Source of the DNA: NCEH01 sp002257205
GTDB lineage: Bacteria; Pseudomonadota; Alphaproteobacteria; Rhizobiales; Xanthobacteraceae
Strand: one strand, 5' to 3'
Assembly: GCF_043195105.1 (NCBI RefSeq)
Contig: NZ_JBAFWO010000013.1
DNA: 64,000 nucleotides
Shown in pieces: positions 52,894-60,266 of this stretch (the first letter of the stretch is position 1; the number at the start of each line of letters is the position of its first letter). The notes under the pieces are model-generated. The model was not told the origin of the DNA, did no database searches, and worked only from the letters and a program-made list of their open reading frames with translations. A program made the translations under genes and the position numbers.

Positions 52894-53169
52894 TCAAGTT
52901 TTGCCCCCACGCCGAGCTTGCTTCGCTGCATGGAAGAACTCGCGAAGGAGCGCTTCTGCGGCTTCGATTGCCTCTTCGCCGCCGTCAGGGAATTCGGGTA
53001 TGGCCGCCCTGGCCTTGCTCAGATCAATGAGGGCGATCCGCTCCACGTCGCCGATATCGCTTTCGGTGAGCCGCTTCTTCTTCGCGGCGCCCGCAAGGTC
53101 GCCATAGACCTTGGAGACACCCAAGAAAAACAGCGTGTTGGTGAGTTCGCCGAAAATCGCTTTGGTCAT
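52894..53169 (-). CDS. Second leftward small helical protein in the rightward region
   Basis: The protein is 91 residues from ATG 53169 (a TTG at 53181 is possible). It reads like a soluble charged helical protein (DLAGAAKKKRLTESDIGDVE, EEAIEAAEALLREFFHAAKQ). No strong ribosome site. It lies antisense to the frame that begins MSDRKKWDAY at 52858. Confidence 0.5.
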   Translation of the reverse strand: MTKAIFGELTNTLFFLGVSKVYGDLAGAAKKKRLTESDIGDVERIALIDLSKARAAIPEFPDGGEEAIEAAEALLREFFHAAKQARRGGKT

Positions 53170-53240
53170 GCGTTTGTCCAATTCCTAATAGAGTTCCACC
53201 CGGCGCTCTTCGCCCCATCCCCTCCCTCGGAGGTCGAGGC

Positions 53241-53798
53241 ATGAACGCTCCACACCTCGATGAGGGCTGGGCCAGCCTTGCCCGGATGGCGGATGATCCG
53301 TCCGAGCGCGCTGCGCTGCTCCAGGAGATTGCCGCCCTGATGGGGCGGGACACGTTCGCGGCCGCCGAGGGGCATTTGCGCATTGACGTGCCATTGCCCG
53401 CCGCCCTTGATCATGTGCCCGCCTCAATTCTTCGCTCCGCTGTCGGGCTTTCCCGCAGCTACGCCTGCATCCTGCTGCGCGCGGCGGTGACCATGCCCGA
53501 GCGGTTTTCCCATTGGGCGGCCGGACAGGGCGATTGCCTGGATCTCCCCGGAGAGCGCCTGCAATTGCTCGACGATGGACGGGTCGGCTTTCATCTGGGC
53601 CGTGAGCTTGGGGATGATGTTCTGAACGACGTCGAGCAGGCGCGGCCTGACGCCGGGGTCAGCCCTAACGGCGTCGCGGGCGCAGGCCTTCGCGAGTTCA
53701 ATCAGGAAATTGCGGAAGAGCACCTCCTCCGCAGATGCAAGCCGTCGTTCACCCATTCCGAGCCTCCGGTCCCTGTGAGGGCGACGCCGCCCCCGTGA
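53241..53798 (+). CDS. Hypothetical early phage protein, real N-terminal half
   Basis: It starts at the third GGAGGTCGAGGCATGA junction. Residues 1-95 (DPSERAALLQEIAALMGRDT, VPASILRSAVGLSRSYACIL) look like a genuine protein; the rest is antisense to the leftward gene 53424-53756 and has shadow composition. The frame stops at 53798, so the whole may still be translated. Confidence 0.5.
   Translation: MNAPHLDEGWASLARMADDPSERAALLQEIAALMGRDTFAAAEGHLRIDVPLPAALDHVPASILRSAVGLSRSYACILLRAAVTMPERFSHWAAGQGDCLDLPGERLQLLDDGRVGFHLGRELGDDVLNDVEQARPDAGVSPNGVAGAGLREFNQEIAEEHLLRRCKPSFTHSEPPVPVRATPPP
53424..53756 (-). CDS. Third leftward small helical protein in the rightward region
   Basis: The protein is 110 residues from ATG 53756 after GGAGG at 6-7 bases. 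The first 80 residues (EEVLFRNFLIELAKACARDA, RLLDVVQNIIPKLTAQMKAD) are clearly protein-like. The end overlaps the opposite-strand gene. Unknown. Confidence 0.55.
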   Translation of the reverse strand: MGERRLASAEEVLFRNFLIELAKACARDAVRADPGVRPRLLDVVQNIIPKLTAQMKADPSIVEQLQALSGEIQAIALSGRPMGKPLGHGHRRAQQDAGVAAGKPDSGAKN

Positions 53799-53831
53799 TC
53801 TGACGCCACCCACAAGACACCACCGAAACCG

Positions 53832-53874
53832 TTCCCGGTACGGGAAAACGCGCTGCGTTTTCCCGACATGGGAA
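53832..53874. promoter_or_regulatory. Paired TTCCC-N5-GGGAA operators flanking a hairpin
   Basis: TTCCC-GGTAC-GGGAA (53832-53846) and TTCCC-GACAT-GGGAA (53860-53874) have centres 28 bases apart. Between them AAAACGC-GCT-GCGTTTT (53845-53861) is another perfect palindrome. They lie upstream of the CII-like gene and differ from the repressor sites, implying a second regulator. Confidence 0.65.
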
Positions 53875-53905
53875 TGCTTTTGCCGCTTGACAGAAGGGAT
53901 GACCC

Positions 53906-54430
53906 ATGAGCGACGCGCGGCCCCTGAATGAACAATGGTTCCATCGCATCAAGGCGGCCACGCGGGATCTGGTGAAGATCTGCGGCGGCGTGGTGCGCGC
54001 CGGCGAGGTGGCGAACCGCTCCAAGACCGAGGTTTCGCGCTGGCAAAGCGCGGGCGACAGCGACGTGATCGACCTTGCCGCCGCCCTGGCGCTCGAGGCG
54101 GATTGCGGCGTGCCGGTGGTCACCACCGTGATGGCGGAAGTGAATGGGCGCCGGCTCACCGACGAGGTCGCCGCCCAATCCGCCGCGAGCCTGCTGGACC
54201 GCCATTCCGAGGTGCTCCGCCGGTCGGCGGAAACCTGCGTCCTGGTTGCCCAGGCCCTCGCCGACCACACGGTCACCCCCGCCGAGGCCGAATTGATCGA
54301 CCGTTCGCTGGCGGAGCAGGAAGTCTCCCTGCGCCACATGCGCGCCGGCCTCGCGAGCGTGAAGGGCGCGGGCGCGGTCAATGCCTCCGCCCCCATGAAT
54401 GCCGCGCAGATGAATTTGCGCGCGGTCTGA
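53906..54430 (+). CDS. Phage CII-like regulatory protein
   Basis: The protein is 174 residues. RIKAATRDLVKICGGVVRAG then EVANRSKTEVSRWQSAGD is a helix-turn-helix, followed by LAAALALEADCGVPVVTTVM and a helical C-terminus. I recall proteins of this style annotated as phage regulatory or CII-like in alphaproteobacterial prophages. AGAAGGGA gives a ribosome site. It may bind the palindromes upstream. Confidence 0.7.
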   Translation: MSDARPLNEQWFHRIKAATRDLVKICGGVVRAGEVANRSKTEVSRWQSAGDSDVIDLAAALALEADCGVPVVTTVMAEVNGRRLTDEVAAQSAASLLDRHSEVLRRSAETCVLVAQALADHTVTPAEAELIDRSLAEQEVSLRHMRAGLASVKGAGAVNASAPMNAAQMNLRAV

Positions 54431-54452
54431 CGACTGGCGAGGGGAGGCGATC

Positions 54453-54713
54453 ATGGGGAGCGGACAGAAAGCCAGCGGCCACAAGCGCAAGGGAGGCGTG
54501 CGCCTGTCCTTCGTCGCGGAGCTTGCGGCGGATTATGACGCGGCGCGCAAGAGCATCAGCGCCAACAATCCGGATTTCCGCCGGCTGGACGGCATCGCCG
54601 GAAGCCTCGGCCTGCTCGCCGCACTGATGCGCCACCACAAGCCGCCGCGCGATGTGGTGGACCTCGATCGCGCGCCGTTCGTCTGGCGCGGCGACGTTTT
54701 GGCGGCGGTGTAG
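54453..54713 (+). CDS. Hypothetical early phage protein
   Basis: The protein is 86 residues with a basic start (SGQKASGHKRKGGVRL) and a helical body (FVAELAADYDAARKSISANN). Unknown. It precedes a DNA-binding gene by 3 bases. Confidence 0.6.
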   Translation: MGSGQKASGHKRKGGVRLSFVAELAADYDAARKSISANNPDFRRLDGIAGSLGLLAALMRHHKPPRDVVDLDRAPFVWRGDVLAAV

Positions 54714-54716
54714 CCC

Positions 54717-54959
54717 ATGCGCGCGCTCTCGCCCCGTCCGGTGCTGGTGGTGCACCGCCCCGGCTATTTCCGCCGCCGCGCCCCGGCTGCGCGCCGCATG
54801 GCCGCGCGCGGCTACACGGTGGGCGAGATCGCCATTTGCCTGCGCCTGTCGCGCCGCTGGGTGCGCCGGGCCTTGGCTGGCCGAGCCGCCAACGGGCGCG
54901 TGTGGTCGCCGCGCGAACGCGCGCTGATGGCCGAAATGGGGAGGGCCGCACATGTCTGA
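54717..54959 (+). CDS. Small basic helix-turn-helix protein
   Basis: The protein is 80 residues, Arg-rich. RMAARGYTVGEIAICLRLSR then RWVRRALAG is a Sigma-70-region-4-like or homeodomain-like helix-turn-helix. It overlaps the primase gene by 8 bases. Probably a DNA-binding early regulator. Confidence 0.65.
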   Translation: MRALSPRPVLVVHRPGYFRRRAPAARRMAARGYTVGEIAICLRLSRRWVRRALAGRAANGRVWSPRERALMAEMGRAAHV

Positions 54960-56214
54960 GCGCGATCCCGATTTCGACGCCTGGGTGAACGAGGCGCGCG
55001 CCGTCACCGTCGCCGAGGTGGTGAACGAGGCGCGCGCCGTCACCGTCGCCGAGGTGGTGGACAGGCGCGGCATTCGCCTTGGCAAGGGTGCGGTGGAACG
55101 CATGGGGCCATGCCCCGTATGCGGCGGCACGGACCGGTTCGGCATCAATGTGCGCAAGAACGTCTTCATCTGCCGGGGCTCCGGGCGCGGGGGGGATGCC
55201 ATCGCTTTGGTGCAATATCTCGACGGGGCGGATTTTCTCGGCGCGTGCGAGACGCTCACGGGGCGCAAGCCGCCGCGCGGGGAGGGCACGCGCGCCAGCC
55301 CGGAAGACCTGGCGGCGCGGGCCGAAGAGCACCGCGCAAAGGAAGCGGCGCGCGAGGCCAAATCGAACCGCTATCGCGAAGAGGAGCGGGGGGCACTCTA
55401 TGCCCATTGGCTTGGCGCGAAGCCGGCCAATGGCACGCCGGTGCAGGCCTATTTCGCGTTGCGGCGGCTCAAGCTGCCGCCGTTCGCGCCGCTGCGCTTC
55501 ATGCCCATCGCGCCCTATTTCCACGGCCGCGAACCCGACGGCCGGGGCGGCACATGCGCCCGCATCATTCATCGTGGCCCGGCCATGGTGGCGGCGATCA
55601 CCGATGCCGACGGGAGTTTCGCCGGGCTTCACACCACCTGGCTCGATCTCAGCCAGCCCAAGGGCAAGGCGGTAATCGTCGATCCCGACACGGGAGAGGT
55701 GCTGCCGGCTAAGAAGGTGCGCGGCTCGAAACAGGGCAATCGCATCCTGCTGGTGCGCGCCGCGAGCGGTGCGCCGGTGGCGCAGATCGCGGGCGAGGGG
55801 ATCGAGACCGTGTGCGCGGTCTGGACGGCGCTTTCGGGGGCGGGCGAGGATCTGCGGCGCACCGAATTCGTGAGCGGGGTCGACCTCGGCAATCTCGCCG
55901 GCAAGGCCCTGGACCGCGTGGCGCATCCGACGCGCACCGCCACGGACGCGCGCGGCCGCACGCGCGCCAGCAAGGTGCCCGGGGCGGAGCCGGATTTCGA
56001 CAGCGCCGCGATGTTCGTGCCGCCGGAAATCCAGCGCCTGACCTTGCTGGGCGACGGCGACAGCGACCCCGTCGCCACCGGTCTTTCCATGGAGCGCGCC
56101 CGGCGCCGCCACGCCGCCACCGTGCCGCATGTGGCCATCGCCTGGCCGCCGGCGGGGATGGATTTCGACGATCTGCTGCGGGCACCGCTCGCCAATGAAG
56201 GGGAGGCGGCATGA
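54952..56214 (+). CDS. Phage DNA primase (CHC2 zinc finger plus Toprim)
   Basis: The protein is 420 residues. GPCPVCGGTDRFGINVRKNV then FICRGS is the zinc-binding region; residues 240-300 (AVIVDPDTG, ILLVRAASGAPVAQIAGEGI then ETVCAV) and the late LTLLGDGDSDPVAT form the Toprim-like catalytic part with acidic residues. It synthesises RNA primers. The N-terminus contains a perfect 36-bp tandem duplication. Confidence 0.85.
   Translation: MSERDPDFDAWVNEARAVTVAEVVNEARAVTVAEVVDRRGIRLGKGAVERMGPCPVCGGTDRFGINVRKNVFICRGSGRGGDAIALVQYLDGADFLGACETLTGRKPPRGEGTRASPEDLAARAEEHRAKEAAREAKSNRYREEERGALYAHWLGAKPANGTPVQAYFALRRLKLPPFAPLRFMPIAPYFHGREPDGRGGTCARIIHRGPAMVAAITDADGSFAGLHTTWLDLSQPKGKAVIVDPDTGEVLPAKKVRGSKQGNRILLVRAASGAPVAQIAGEGIETVCAVWTALSGAGEDLRRTEFVSGVDLGNLAGKALDRVAHPTRTATDARGRTRASKVPGAEPDFDSAAMFVPPEIQRLTLLGDGDSDPVATGLSMERARRRHAATVPHVAIAWPPAGMDFDDLLRAPLANEGEAA
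54985..55056 (+). repeat. Perfect 36-bp tandem duplication inside the primase gene
   Basis: Two identical 36-base units (54985-55020 and 55021-55056) each encode VNEARAVTVAEV, so the protein has one extra 12-residue copy. No difference between units indicates recent duplication. Confidence 0.95.
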
Positions 56215-56927
56215 AAGCGTCTTGGGAGCCTTATGACGATCTGATTGCCCGCGGCCTCGCGGCGGGGGAGGCCTTTTCGCAGATCACGCTCGCGATCCTT
56301 GAGGCTGGTCGCGCGGACACCACGCGCAACGCCGTCATCGGGCGTGCGCGTCGGCTTGGGCTTGAATCGGCGGTGAAGCCGGGATGCGGGCAGGTGCGGG
56401 TGGCGCGAAAGCGGGGGCAGCCCATGGCGCAAGAGCCTGCGCAGCGCGTCGAGATCCGCAAGACGTGGGCCGTGGGAAAGGCGCGAGCCGTGCCGCCGGG
56501 TGCCAAGGAGCTATGCCTTGGGGCGGCGGGCCTTAAGACGTCAGGCCTTGGGGCTGCACCGCGCGGCGCGCGCGCCGTTCCTCCCGCCCAGCCGGTCGCG
56601 ACAGGTGATCGCCTGACCCATGTGGAGCGCTTTCGCGCCTTTCGCGCCGCCTTCCTGCCGCCGGATAAGCCCGTGCGGCTGGCGGATATCGAGGCCGGTG
56701 CGTGCCGCCGGCCGGTGGGCGGTGGATGGGGGGCTGATCTCCTGATGTGCGGCGCGCGGGTGCGGGGCGTGGGCTCTTATTGCCGCGCCTGCGCCAAGCT
56801 CATCTATGCCCCGCGCCCCGAGGGGGCACCCGTGCTGCCTCGGCTCGCCGGGGCCGGCATGGCCGCGTTGCCTGAGCCTACGGAGGGCGAGGTGGACCTC
56901 GTCGACCAATTCGGCGAGGGCGCGTGA
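56211..56927 (+). CDS. GcrA-like cell-cycle regulator, phage-encoded
   Basis: The protein is 238 residues. The N-terminus (WEPYDDLIARGLAAGEAFSQ then DTTRNAVIGRARRLGL) matches the GcrA helix-turn-helix. The C-terminus (ACRRPVGGG, LLMCGARVRGVGSYCRACAK then LIYAP) is the GcrA Cys-containing domain. GcrA proteins of alphaproteobacteria act with sigma-70 at adenine-methylated promoters. A middle linker is longer than in host GcrA. It may steer host cell-cycle transcription. Confidence 0.8.
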   Translation: MKASWEPYDDLIARGLAAGEAFSQITLAILEAGRADTTRNAVIGRARRLGLESAVKPGCGQVRVARKRGQPMAQEPAQRVEIRKTWAVGKARAVPPGAKELCLGAAGLKTSGLGAAPRGARAVPPAQPVATGDRLTHVERFRAFRAAFLPPDKPVRLADIEAGACRRPVGGGWGADLLMCGARVRGVGSYCRACAKLIYAPRPEGAPVLPRLAGAGMAALPEPTEGEVDLVDQFGEGA

Positions 56928-56941
56928 TGTCAGGCTTTATC

Positions 56942-57415
56942 TCAGGCTTTCTTGGCGGCCTTGCGGGGCGCGGCGACCGCACGCGCGGGCCGATTGACGA
57001 TGCTTGTTCCCCCCTCGCCAATCTGCGTGCGGGCGTGGGCGAGGGCGGCTTCCACCAGGTAGCCCGAGCGGGTCTTGCCCTCGGCCTGGGCGGCGCGGTC
57101 GATGCGCTCCAGGGCGCGCTCGTCCACCGAGATGTTGATGCGGACCGACTTGCCGGGCAGTTCGACCGGCACCGCGACCGCGATGCCGCCCTCGACCCAT
57201 TCGGGTTCACAGGTTCGAATCCCATCCAGGGACCGCAGTTCGGGGAGCGCCTCACCATCCTCCACCATCCCCTCGACGTGGAAGGCAAGGGCCTGTGCGC
57301 CATTGGCGATGGCATCATCCAGGGTGGTGCCGCCGGAGATGCAGCCGGGAAAGTCGGGGAAGGAGATCCCGAAGGTGCCGGTCTCTTCGTGGATGATGCC
57401 GATCGCGTGTGCCAT
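56942..57415 (-). CDS. hicB: HicB antitoxin
   Basis: The protein is 157 residues. HEETGTFGISFPDFPGCISG then GTTLDDAIANGAQAL is the HicB partial RNase-H fold; the C-terminus (SVRINISVDERALERIDRAA then QAEGKTRSGYL) is a ribbon-helix-helix DNA-binding domain that autoregulates the operon. It follows hicA by 42 bases. Confidence 0.9.
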   Translation of the reverse strand: MAHAIGIIHEETGTFGISFPDFPGCISGGTTLDDAIANGAQALAFHVEGMVEDGEALPELRSLDGIRTCEPEWVEGGIAVAVPVELPGKSVRINISVDERALERIDRAAQAEGKTRSGYLVEAALAHARTQIGEGGTSIVNRPARAVAAPRKAAKKA

Positions 57416-57457
57416 GTCCTGCTCCTGTGTCTTTTGGTGAGGGGAGGGGGGTGCCCC

Positions 57458-57667
57458 TCACCAGTCCCACCCCGCCTGCCTGTAGATGGACCGCAGGGTC
57501 CCGGTGGGTATCTCGCGGGCGCCCATGTCCAGGGTCACGCGGCCCTGCTGATCGGGGCGCTTGAACTGGAGGTGATCGCCCGGGCCCTTGCGGACCACCT
57601 GCCACCCATCCTGTTCCAGCATCTGCCGGATGATGCGCGGCTGGTTGGATTTGCCCTTGCGACCCAT
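57458..57667 (-). CDS. hicA: HicA mRNA interferase toxin
   Basis: The protein is 69 residues. PRIIRQMLEQDGWQVVRKGP then GDHLQFKRPDQ with catalytic His32 and the beta strand GRVTLDMGAREIPTGTL are typical of HicA. It is the first gene of the leftward hicAB pair. ATG 57667 is chosen; upstream frame is shadow. Confidence 0.9.
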   Translation of the reverse strand: MGRKGKSNQPRIIRQMLEQDGWQVVRKGPGDHLQFKRPDQQGRVTLDMGAREIPTGTLRSIYRQAGWDW

Positions 57668-57688
57668 TCTCGTGCCCCGTTGTTTGTG

Positions 57689-57747
57689 TGTGTATTGATA
57701 CACAACGAGGCGGGCGCGGTCAATGGGAAAGTGTGTAGCGATACACA
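57689..57747 (-). promoter_or_regulatory. hicAB promoter with two TGTGTA-N4-TACACA operators
   Basis: Minus strand -35 TTGACC (57723-57718), a 17-base spacer and -10 TATCAA (57700-57695). TGTGTAT-TG-ATACACA (57689-57704) covers the -10; TGTGTA-GCGA-TACACA (57732-57747) lies 43 bases away, close to the divergent methyltransferase gene. They are likely HicB sites. Confidence 0.75.
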
Positions 57748-57765
57748 AAAATGCAGGATGGCGGC

Positions 57766-58353
57766 ATGAGCGCGCCTTGGCAATTCGGCGCCTTGCGGAC
57801 CTTCGGCTATGACCTGATCGCCGCAGACCCGCCTTGGGATTTCGAGCTTTATTCAGAGGCGGGCGAGGGGAAGTCCGCCAAGGCGCATTACGCCACCATG
57901 TCGCTTGCCCAGATCGAGGCCTTGCGCGTCGGCGATCTCGCCCGGGGCGACTGCCTTCTTCTTCTGTGGTGCTGCGAATGGATCCCGCCGGCGGCACGCC
58001 AGCGCGTGCTCGACGCCTGGGGCTTCACCTATAAGACATCGATCATCTGGCGGAAGACGACGCTGGCCGGAAAGGTGCGCATGGGTCCCGGATATCGCGC
58101 CAGGACCATGCATGAACCCGTGATCGTTGCCACCGCTGGGAATCCTCGCCACGCGGCCTTTCCGTCCATCTTTGACGGGATCGCCCGCGAGCACAGCCGC
58201 AAGCCGGAAGAATTCTTCGCCATGGTCGAAAAGGCCGCGCCGCATGCCGCGCGGGCGGATCTGTTCTCGCGTCAATCCCGTCCCGGCTGGGACGGGTGGG
58301 GGAATGAGGCAACAAAATTCGACGCCTCCAAGCACAAAGGGGCAGCGGAATGA
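57766..58353 (+). CDS. MT-A70-family adenine DNA methyltransferase
   Basis: The protein is 195 residues from ATG 57766, preceded by AGGA; ATG 57751 is less favoured. DPPWDF at residues 21-26 is the MT-A70 catalytic motif and MHEPVIVATAGNPRH a later block. It should methylate adenine N6 in DNA; target motif unknown. No cognate restriction enzyme is nearby. It diverges from hicAB and ends ATGA against a C5 methyltransferase remnant. Confidence 0.85.
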   Translation: MSAPWQFGALRTFGYDLIAADPPWDFELYSEAGEGKSAKAHYATMSLAQIEALRVGDLARGDCLLLLWCCEWIPPAARQRVLDAWGFTYKTSIIWRKTTLAGKVRMGPGYRARTMHEPVIVATAGNPRHAAFPSIFDGIAREHSRKPEEFFAMVEKAAPHAARADLFSRQSRPGWDGWGNEATKFDASKHKGAAE

Positions 58354-58436
58354 ACGCCCCCTTCGCGCTCGATGATCGCATTACCGTCGTGCTCTTCGCG
58401 GGCATGGGTGGTGGCTGCTCGGAGCCACGGATATGA
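58350..58436 (+). pseudogene. Truncated C5-cytosine DNA methyltransferase start
   Basis: The frame opens MNAPFALDDRITVVLFAGMG then GGCSEPRI and stops. VVLFAGMGGGCS is motif I of cytosine-C5 methyltransferases (SAM loop), yet all later motifs, including the catalytic PC, are missing. It breaks at about 58420, where DNA becomes AT-rich and an HNH gene starts. Confidence 0.65.
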
Positions 58437-59068
58437 AAATCGTTATGCTGACCGAGCTACACGCGGCTTTCGTGCGTGCGGATTATTGCGTACCCGCTGT
58501 CGCGGGGGATCGTTCTTCTGATGTCTTCGACCGCATCGTCTCGTCAATGGGGTTCTCTCAAGAAATAAACGTTCCAGAACGTGTAAAAAATACAACAATG
58601 TCAGTATATTTGCGAAATCGGACGTTATCCGAGCGGAATACATTTGATTTAAAATCATTCGTGATTTCACGATGCGTGTTGCGACAGCGATCTGCCGTTT
58701 GTAAGCGCGGCGGTCTACGGGCGCGTGTAGCGTCGAGGGCTAAGCAAATAAAATACAATGCATCTTGGGATTTGCCCGTATCAAAAGAGGCGGCTCAGCC
58801 AGAGCATGCGGGTGTGCTAGCGAAACTTCCAGCGGAACGCTTTTACACAACCAAAGAATGGCTCCAACTTCGCGTCGAAGTGATACGGAACGCCAAATCG
58901 CGGTGTGGAATGTGTGGTGCTTCGGCGAAACAGGTTCGGCTCCATGTTGATCACATCAAAAGCCGCGTTGCTTATCCTGAGCTTGCCTTTGCAATAAAAA
59001 ATCTACGAGTGCTATGCGAAGCATGTCACAGAGGGCGGCATCTTGCCGATGCCGTGTCATGCTGTTGA
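58433..59068 (+). CDS. AT-rich HNH endonuclease, probably recently inserted
   Basis: The protein is 211 residues. C-terminal HNH: RCGMCGA (Cys158, Cys161), LHVDHIKSRV (His171, Asp173, His174), Asn190 and CEACHRGR (Cys195, Cys198). The first 130 residues are not recognised. Base composition is far more AT-rich than its neighbours and it begins exactly where the C5 methyltransferase is interrupted. A homing or insertion-type nuclease is plausible. Confidence 0.75.
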   Translation: MKIVMLTELHAAFVRADYCVPAVAGDRSSDVFDRIVSSMGFSQEINVPERVKNTTMSVYLRNRTLSERNTFDLKSFVISRCVLRQRSAVCKRGGLRARVASRAKQIKYNASWDLPVSKEAAQPEHAGVLAKLPAERFYTTKEWLQLRVEVIRNAKSRCGMCGASAKQVRLHVDHIKSRVAYPELAFAIKNLRVLCEACHRGRHLADAVSCC

Positions 59069-59185
59069 CGCGCCGCGCAAATCGCGCCACCCTGCCGCTT
59101 GGAGCGTGGAACCTCCGAACAAGCGGCTGGCCGCGTCGTCATCGCGGCTATTTTTGCGCCCGGATTTTTCCGGATGCGCCTCCTA

Positions 59186-59260
59186 TGGCGGGAGGGCAGG
59201 TAATAAGGCTTCGGCCGAATAACTGCGCCTGCTCTTGTTTCAGGTTCCAACCTCCCGCCA
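59186..59260. repeat. 10-bp inverted repeat spaced by 55 bases in a non-coding gap
   Basis: TGGCGGGAGG (59186-59195) pairs perfectly with CCTCCCGCCA (59251-59260). It lies in the 254-base gap between the HNH gene and the next coding frame, and could be a structured leader or remnant. Confidence 0.5.
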
Positions 59261-59322
59261 CCAGGTGGGCCGTGGAATGCCTCTCTGTTGGCGCGTCGCA
59301 ACGCCTAACAAGAGGCAGCACC

Positions 59323-59829
59323 ATGGCCCGCAAGCCAAGGCGCGCGGACGCGCGCCCCCTCGTCGACACTTTTCCCGATCCTGAACGCTATCCGCTGCGC
59401 CACACGCGGCGGCCGCCGAAGACCATCACGCATCTCGTGGGCGAGGAGGCGCTGGCCCTCCTCTCCGCGCTCTCGGCGCGCCTTCATCCGGTCGCGCTGA
59501 CGCCGGAGGGATCCGTCTTCCTGGCCGATCTGCCGCAACATCTTCTCGATCGCCTCGCCGCGCTCGGAGTGGATCGGGAGGATTGCGAGCCGTCTCTGGC
59601 ATGGTCGAACGCATGGCCCAACCAGGAATTCTCCCGCCACGCCGGTGCCGTCATCGACGGCGAGGTGGATGCCGGCGAGGAACCGGAGGAGCAGGACAGC
59701 GACAGGGAGCCGGATGCGGGCGATCTGCCCGAATTTGATCCGGCGGAAGACGGCATCGCCGACCCCGATGCCCTGGCCCTCTTCTATCAGGAAAATCCGC
59801 GGTTTCGGTTGATCGGGGAGGGGATTTGA
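59323..59829 (+). CDS. Hypothetical acidic phage protein
   Basis: The protein is 168 residues from ATG 59323 after AGAGGCAG. A basic start (ARKPRRADARP) is followed by a helical domain (GEEALALLSALSARLHPVAL) and an acidic tail (EVDAGEEPEEQDSDREPDAG) ending FYQENPRFRLIG. Unknown function. Confidence 0.6.
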   Translation: MARKPRRADARPLVDTFPDPERYPLRHTRRPPKTITHLVGEEALALLSALSARLHPVALTPEGSVFLADLPQHLLDRLAALGVDREDCEPSLAWSNAWPNQEFSRHAGAVIDGEVDAGEEPEEQDSDREPDAGDLPEFDPAEDGIADPDALALFYQENPRFRLIGEGI

Positions 59830-59831
59830 CC

Positions 59832-60266
59832 ATGCAACCCCGCCTTTCGCCTTCATTCCAAAGCGTGGTCGATCCTTTGCACAGCATCGATCTTGCCGCG
59901 CACCGGCTGCGCTTCTTTCGCCCGCCTTTGCCCGGGCCGCACTTGCCGTGGCACAGCGCGGATGATCTCCAGCGGTGTCTCGGTCTGCCGCCCGCCGCCC
60001 GCCTGAAATTCCTGCGGGACAACCCGTTCCGCGCGGCGACGCGGACCGTCGCGACCCCGGATGGGATCGCGACCATTGCGCCCCATTTCATGGCGCAGGG
60101 GCTGATCTCGGGCGCCCTGGATTTAGGCCTCATTCAGCCGGGCTTTGAATCCTCTTACGTCAAGGGCGCCGTGGCGGCGCTCCGGCAATTGATGGGCGAT
60201 CTGCCCCCCATGGCGCGGCTCTGCTACGCGCTCACGGCCTTCGATAATGATGGAGCTTCGCAATGA
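59832..60266 (+). CDS. Hypothetical phage protein
   Basis: The protein is 144 residues, starting 2 bases after the previous stop. Residues 10-80 (LHSIDLAAHRLRFFRPPLPG, DDLQRCLGLPPAARLKFLR) and a late helix GAVAALRQLMGDLPPMARLC. No recognised domain. It overlaps the antirepressor by four bases. Confidence 0.6.
   Translation: MQPRLSPSFQSVVDPLHSIDLAAHRLRFFRPPLPGPHLPWHSADDLQRCLGLPPAARLKFLRDNPFRAATRTVATPDGIATIAPHFMAQGLISGALDLGLIQPGFESSYVKGAVAALRQLMGDLPPMARLCYALTAFDNDGASQ

Noticed and set aside
52858..53244. Rightward frame beginning MSDRKKWDAY
   Set aside because: Start and ribosome site are good, but most of the frame is antisense to a more protein-like leftward gene. Uncertain, so not listed as a gene.
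54556..56130. Leftward 524-residue frame over the primase
   Set aside because: Shadow of the primase and HTH genes; no ribosome site or domain.
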